The notes beneath the pieces are model-generated. The model saw only the letters and a list, made by a program, of their open reading frames with translations, had not been told where the DNA came from and did no database searches. The translations under genes were made by a program, and so were the position numbers. 8,992 bases of DNA from Rubrobacter sp. (GTDB lineage Bacteria; Actinomycetota; Rubrobacteria; Rubrobacterales; Rubrobacteraceae): the NCBI GenBank assembly GCA_016781705.1, contig JADDPV010000133.1, forward strand, positions 1 to 8,992, given 5' to 3'. Of this stretch, positions 5,968-8,992 are shown in pieces. Numbering within the stretch: position 1 is the first letter of the stretch; the number at the start of each line of letters is the position of its first letter.

Positions 5968-6558
5968 TTATTGATCGGGCGAAGAAGGTTCTCTGCCTTC
6001 CTTGAGCCTTCGCTTTATGCTTCGAACGGAACTGAAATCGTGGTCCAACTCCCTGCTGACGGCGACCTTCAGCTTGTGCCACCGCTTCAGCTTGAGGAAC
6101 TTACCTTCGGGGATCCTTGGCAGGTCCCGGTCGTCCAGGTATAACTCCTCGACGCGCTTTATGGACCCCTCGTCGAGCGAACCGCTCGCGGCGTCCAGGA
6201 GGCGACCGACCTCGTACTTCGCCTTGGTGTAGTGTCGTACGGCCTGGTCGTGTCGGGCGGCCCTGCCGGCCGGCTGCCAGACGAGACCCACGAGCGTGAC
6301 GCAGAAGAAGACTATCGCGACGAGACCCGTCACCCACTGGTAGGCGTCCGCGGAAACCCCGGTCGTCCTCTGCACGAAGTCCGAGGCGAAGACGAAAGCG
6401 AGCAGCACGGCCGAGGACACCAGCGAGGCGATCGTCAGGCCGAGGTTCCACGCCCCGTAGCGGTCGCTGAGCCAGGCGTGCATGGTGGCCTGCTGGTCGG
6501 CCACCCGGCGCGTCCTCCTGAGCCTGTCCCCGAACGGGTCCGCGGGTTCACCAGCCAC
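5968..6558 (-). CDS. Two-transmembrane SLATT-type effector of a CBASS system
   Basis: 196 residues from GTG 6558, overlapping the CD-NTase stop by 11 bases. After an N-terminal amphipathic region (about 5-36) come two hydrophobic helices, about 38-60 and 72-94, joined by a short loop. The following segment (QPAGRAARHDQAVRHYTKAKYE, split here as residues 95-105 and 106-116) leads into a long charged helical tail with an L-rich pattern. Two helices followed by such a tail is the layout of the SLATT family (SMODS and SLOG-associating two-TM effectors), which are encoded next to CD-NTases and are thought to damage the inner membrane when a nucleotide signal binds. The family call rests on topology and gene context, since no catalytic motif exists. 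Start choice: GGGAG lies ten bases upstream, and the tight overlap implies coupled translation. It is the last gene of the operon. Confidence 0.8.
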   Translation of the reverse strand: MAGEPADPFGDRLRRTRRVADQQATMHAWLSDRYGAWNLGLTIASLVSSAVLLAFVFASDFVQRTTGVSADAYQWVTGLVAIVFFCVTLVGLVWQPAGRAARHDQAVRHYTKAKYEVGRLLDAASGSLDEGSIKRVEELYLDDRDLPRIPEGKFLKLKRWHKLKVAVSRELDHDFSSVRSIKRRLKEGREPSSPDQ

Positions 6559-7486
6559 CGAAGATCTTCTCCCACTCCCCGATCCGCCGCTCGCGGTCGG
6601 CTATCTCCAGGCGACGGGCGAGCCGCCCGATGTACGACGACGCCCGCTGGCGGGTCTGGCTGTCGGCGGCGCCCATAGAGTCGTCGACGTGGATCGACTG
6701 GCCGGTCCTGTCCCTTATCGGGGTCCTCACGTCCTCCGCAGCGCTCCGAAGGAGATGCACGAGCATGTCCTTGTACACCCTGCGCCCCTCGTAGCCCTCG
6801 AAGGCCTGAACGCCCAGCGACTCCGCGTGGTAGCCGGAGAGGCGGGCGGCCTCCGGCAGGCTTTCCTGGGCGCCCTTGAAAAGCTTTATCGTTGGCACCA
6901 CCCTGTTGCCGCAGTTGCGGTTGACCTCGGTCAGCTTGCGGGCGAACGCCTCGGGCCTTATGACGTTGCTCCACCCCTCTCCCGTCGGGCTTGGTATCCG
7001 GACCCCGGAGCCGGTGCGCAGGGCGGGCAAGACCTGCAACTCGTGCCCGTCGGAGTAACGGACGGTGACGGCGAGCCGGCCCGGAGTTACCTCGGTGTTG
7101 GGCAGCCGCCTCTGTATCCGCGCGGCGAACCGCCGCAGGACTTCCTGCGCCGAGCGGTCCACCAAGGAGGGATCGTCGATCCTGGCGAGCAGGTCGACGT
7201 CGCTGAGTCCGTTCACGTAGGTCTGCTTCTGAGTAGACCCGCCAAGCAGGAGATCGACGGTGCCACCGACGTCGGACTCGATGGCCTTCTTCAAGGTCTC
7301 CACGTGCCGCCTTATGGCCTCGGCGTCCCTGTCGCTGTACTCGCTCACCGCTTCCTCGAGCACGGCGGCCACCTGCGCCTCGTACGAGGCCCGCTCGGCT
7401 CCCCCGCCCGCCCGTTCCACCAGCCGGCCGAACCCGCCCGGGGACCGTCGAGGCGGAGCATCGTAACCGCTGCCGCTACCACCCAT
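6548..7486 (-). CDS. CD-NTase (CBASS oligonucleotide cyclase, SMODS family)
   Basis: 312 residues from ATG 7486, with AGGAGG (7492-7497) five bases upstream inside the preceding gene. The nucleotidyltransferase core shows LLLGGSTQKQTY with GGS at 82-84 and LSDVDLL with D96 and D98 as metal ligands. The strand where a third Asp is expected reads HELQVLPAL (148-156), putting Gln151 at that place. A helical region with TEVNRN and IKLFKGAQ (187-206) fits the core helices that follow. The N-terminus MGGSGSGYDAPP is Gly/Ser-rich and likely disordered for about 30 residues. Such enzymes make cyclic di- or trinucleotides on phage infection, here to activate the two-TM protein. It sits between the TGT-like gene and the effector, overlapping each by 11 bases. 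The signal nucleotide cannot be predicted from this sequence. Confidence 0.9.
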   Translation of the reverse strand: MGGSGSGYDAPPRRSPGGFGRLVERAGGGAERASYEAQVAAVLEEAVSEYSDRDAEAIRRHVETLKKAIESDVGGTVDLLLGGSTQKQTYVNGLSDVDLLARIDDPSLVDRSAQEVLRRFAARIQRRLPNTEVTPGRLAVTVRYSDGHELQVLPALRTGSGVRIPSPTGEGWSNVIRPEAFARKLTEVNRNCGNRVVPTIKLFKGAQESLPEAARLSGYHAESLGVQAFEGYEGRRVYKDMLVHLLRSAAEDVRTPIRDRTGQSIHVDDSMGAADSQTRQRASSYIGRLARRLEIADRERRIGEWEKIFGGW

Positions 7487-8483
7487 CGAACCCTCCTTCC
7501 TCCAGGTTTAGCCCCGCCGCGCTCACCAGGGCCAGCACCTCGCCTAACCCCTCCCAAGCGGTCAGCCCCTCGACCGAGCGGTTTTCGCAGTAGTCCTCCA
7601 TGGCTCCGCCCAGGTCGCGCAGCACCCCGAGGTTGCGCACCCAGCGCGCGGCGCGCAGCTCGCCGTCGGGGTACCGCCACTCCCCCCGAGTCATCGTATC
7701 GGTCGGACCGTGCGACACGCGGCCCTCCGGGTACGAAAAAGCGAAGCGCAACCACGACAGCCCATCGAACACGTCCGCGCCGCAGAAGAAATAGGAGAGG
7801 ATCGACAACGGTTCCAGGCAGCCGAAGACGTGGATGGGCGTCTCCGAGCCCGCCTCGCGAAGGGCGCCGCGGATCCTCAGCAGGTTGCGGCACCTCTCGA
7901 GCATCGAGCCGCCCAACTCCTTCTCTGTCACTCCGAGAATGCAGAAAGAACCGGCGATGGTCCCGATGTCGGCGGCGATGCTGGCCGCATTCACGAACGG
8001 GGCGTCGGTCGTCTCGGGTTTCGCTAGGAAGTCGGAGGCGTAACGCGGGTACCCCGCGAACAGCGAGCGCGCCGAGGCTACCTGTTCGGCGAGCGGGAGC
8101 GTTCCGGCGTGGTCGAAGCTGACCATCACGACCTGGGAGAAGGGCTCCAACCCGTCCAGCACCGACCGGTACTGTCCCAAAGACCAGACGTTGCCCCGCC
8201 TGTCGTCGACGTAGGCCTCGTCGGGGTCGTAGGTAAGCTTGGCCTCGTAGCCGCCGCTGTCCACGAAGACCGTGTCCGAGCCGTTCACGCTCTCGAGAGG
8301 CAAGGACCGATGGTGGAGATCGTAGGCGCTGATCAGCGACGCCTCCGGTACCTCCGAACTCAGGAAGTCGTAGAGAACGGCGAGGTTCGGGAAGCCGCGG
8401 CTCGAGAACGACGGCACCAGAAGCGGCGTGTCGAAGCCCGCGGTCGGGACCTCGCGCGCCCTGCAAGCCTCCGTTACCTTCAT
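7476..8483 (-). CDS. cap10: TGT-like accessory protein of type IV CBASS (Cap10-like)
   Basis: 335 residues from ATG 8483, sharing ATGA with the end of the QueC-like gene. The fold signature of tRNA-guanine transglycosylase is visible: FVDSGGYE (73-80; TGT has DSGGFQ, whose Asp is a catalytic residue), VSFDHAGT (121-128; the base-binding FD), and GADVFDGLSW (235-244; aligned with the GxDMFDCVxPTR nucleophile loop, putting D240 at the nucleophile). The C-terminal CxCxxC...H zinc site of true TGTs is absent, and the PTR part of the nucleophile loop reads LSWLR. It is therefore unlikely to be the housekeeping queuosine enzyme. Type IV CBASS loci carry a TGT-like protein together with a QueC-like one; this neighbourhood fits. 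DpdA-type DNA-modifying TGT relatives are the alternative, but no dpd genes are in view. The start is supported by a short-spaced GAGGG. Confidence 0.82.
   Translation of the reverse strand: MKVTEACRAREVPTAGFDTPLLVPSFSSRGFPNLAVLYDFLSSEVPEASLISAYDLHHRSLPLESVNGSDTVFVDSGGYEAKLTYDPDEAYVDDRRGNVWSLGQYRSVLDGLEPFSQVVMVSFDHAGTLPLAEQVASARSLFAGYPRYASDFLAKPETTDAPFVNAASIAADIGTIAGSFCILGVTEKELGGSMLERCRNLLRIRGALREAGSETPIHVFGCLEPLSILSYFFCGADVFDGLSWLRFAFSYPEGRVSHGPTDTMTRGEWRYPDGELRAARWVRNLGVLRDLGGAMEDYCENRSVEGLTAWEGLGEVLALVSAAGLNLEEGGFDGW
7492..7497 (-). promoter_or_regulatory. Ribosome binding site of the CD-NTase within the TGT-like gene
   Basis: The minus strand reads AGGAGG five bases before ATG 7486. The site lies inside codons for the Glu-Glu-Gly-Gly stretch near the TGT-like C-terminus, so it fixes the start that yields the MGGSGSG N-terminus. 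Confidence 0.7.
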
Positions 8484-8992
8484 CTACCCTCGCCGAGTGC
8501 CATTCGGTCCTTGCAAGAGTCGCACCGTTGGCAAGGACGGTCGCTCCCGCGCTCGCAGCTGAAGGTCAGGTCCACCGGCACGCCGTTCCCGAGGCAGTAG
8601 TCGAAGATGTCCCGTTTGGAGAACTCCAAAAACGGGGCTTCCACTCGCATAGTCCCGCCACGGTAGCCGTCCAACACCCGTTGCATGTCACCGACAAACG
8701 CGGGAGTGCAGTCGTAGTAAGGGGAGCCGGCATGGATCCCGATCGCGATGCCCAGCCGAGCACGCTGGGCGACGCTCGCCGCGGCGAGGACGAGCAGGGC
8801 GTTCCTGCAATGGTATTCGCCTTCGGTGCGCTCAACGGCAAACCCCAAGCGCTTCTTTTCCACGACGACGTCGTAGTGCCTCGACAACGCGAGCACGGAA
8901 CGGCGCTCCCCCGCCATACTGGGCTGCCCGTAGTCGAAATGAACGCCCTGTACCTGTGCGCCGCGCGAGAGGTAGAAAGCCAAGAGGGCGGC
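8480..8992 (-). CDS. cap9: QueC-like enzyme of type IV CBASS (Cap9-like), 5' end off the window
   Basis: 170 residues are visible; the frame runs open to the window edge, so the N-terminus with the SGGxDS ATP-pyrophosphatase loop is outside. The visible start (AALLAFYLSRG, then GVHFDYGQP) is exactly what follows that loop in QueC, 7-cyano-7-deazaguanine synthase. Also present are YHCRNALLVLAAA, the SPYYDCTPAFV block (QueC: DYxDCRPEF), SKRDIFDYC, and the C-terminal zinc ligands C-x7-C-x2-C-x2-C in the SCERGSDRPCQRCDSC block. QueC converts carboxy-deazaguanine to preQ0 through an amide. No queD, queE or folE is nearby, while a TGT-like gene, a CD-NTase and a two-TM effector follow directly, so the defence paralogue is far more likely than the biosynthetic enzyme. 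It shares ATGA with the next gene. The OGG-type gene found in some type IV systems, if any, would be off the right edge. Confidence 0.87.
   Translation of the reverse strand, partial: AALLAFYLSRGAQVQGVHFDYGQPSMAGERRSVLALSRHYDVVVEKKRLGFAVERTEGEYHCRNALLVLAAASVAQRARLGIAIGIHAGSPYYDCTPAFVGDMQRVLDGYRGGTMRVEAPFLEFSKRDIFDYCLGNGVPVDLTFSCERGSDRPCQRCDSCKDRMALGEGR

Noticed and set aside
5842..6144. 100-residue plus-strand frame entering the 3' end of the effector gene
   Set aside because: It overlaps the well-supported effector antisense and has no ribosome binding site.
6482..8122. 546-codon plus-strand reading frame opposite the CD-NTase and TGT-like genes
   Set aside because: It is a shadow of genes with clear catalytic motifs on the other strand; its Pro/Arg/Ala-rich composition is typical of antisense frames.
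8480..8992. Queuosine biosynthesis operon as the explanation for the QueC-like and TGT-like genes
   Set aside because: There is no queD, queE, folE or queA, the TGT-like protein lacks the zinc site, and both genes are overlapped with a CD-NTase and two-TM effector.
1..8992. CRISPR array, tRNA or rRNA gene, insertion sequence
   Set aside because: Reading both strands I saw no regularly spaced repeats, cloverleaf, rRNA stretches or transposase motifs.

Overview
The window comes from a GC-rich bacterium. Long shadow reading frames lie opposite every real gene, non-ATG starts are common, and genes overlap or nearly touch. This looks like a high-GC actinobacterial-type genome, perhaps a Rubrobacter-like lineage. 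That placement is only an impression from gene style; no rRNA or other phylogenetic marker is present.

Left part (1-4945): a carbon-metabolism block. The first 81 bases hold the 3' end of a rightward alpha/beta hydrolase gene, broken by an in-frame TAG. It converges on a leftward acetoin dehydrogenase operon read in the order acoA (E1 alpha), acoB (E1 beta), acoC (E2: lipoyl domain plus alpha/beta hydrolase), acoX (NAD-kinase-like accessory protein). The encoded complex would oxidatively cleave acetoin into acetyl-CoA and acetaldehyde. No E3 (lipoamide dehydrogenase) and no AcoR-type regulator are in view. A good -35/-10 pair with a perfect 14-bp palindrome over the -10 lies just upstream of acoA. 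Further upstream is only the C-terminal half of an acetoin/butanediol-dehydrogenase-type SDR gene; homology stops abruptly at about 4936.

Middle part (about 4946-5967): beyond that breakpoint lies a rightward gene for a 208-residue membrane-anchored protein of unknown function, then about 290 bases without a convincing gene.

Right part (5968 to the window edge): a leftward, tightly overlapping four-gene operon: QueC-like enzyme (5' end off the window), TGT-like protein, CD-NTase, and a two-transmembrane SLATT-type effector. This composition matches a type IV CBASS antiphage system. The CD-NTase would make a cyclic or linear oligonucleotide signal upon infection. The two-TM protein would then attack the membrane. 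The QueC-like and TGT-like proteins are the deazaguanine-related accessory proteins (Cap9, Cap10). Points of interest are the Gly-rich CD-NTase N-terminus (MGGSGSG), a Gln where nucleotidyltransferases of this fold normally have the third catalytic Asp, loss of the zinc site in the TGT-like protein, and near-identical stop/start overlaps at two consecutive gene junctions. The truncated SDR suggests that the region to the right is an island that landed in or next to the acetoin locus.
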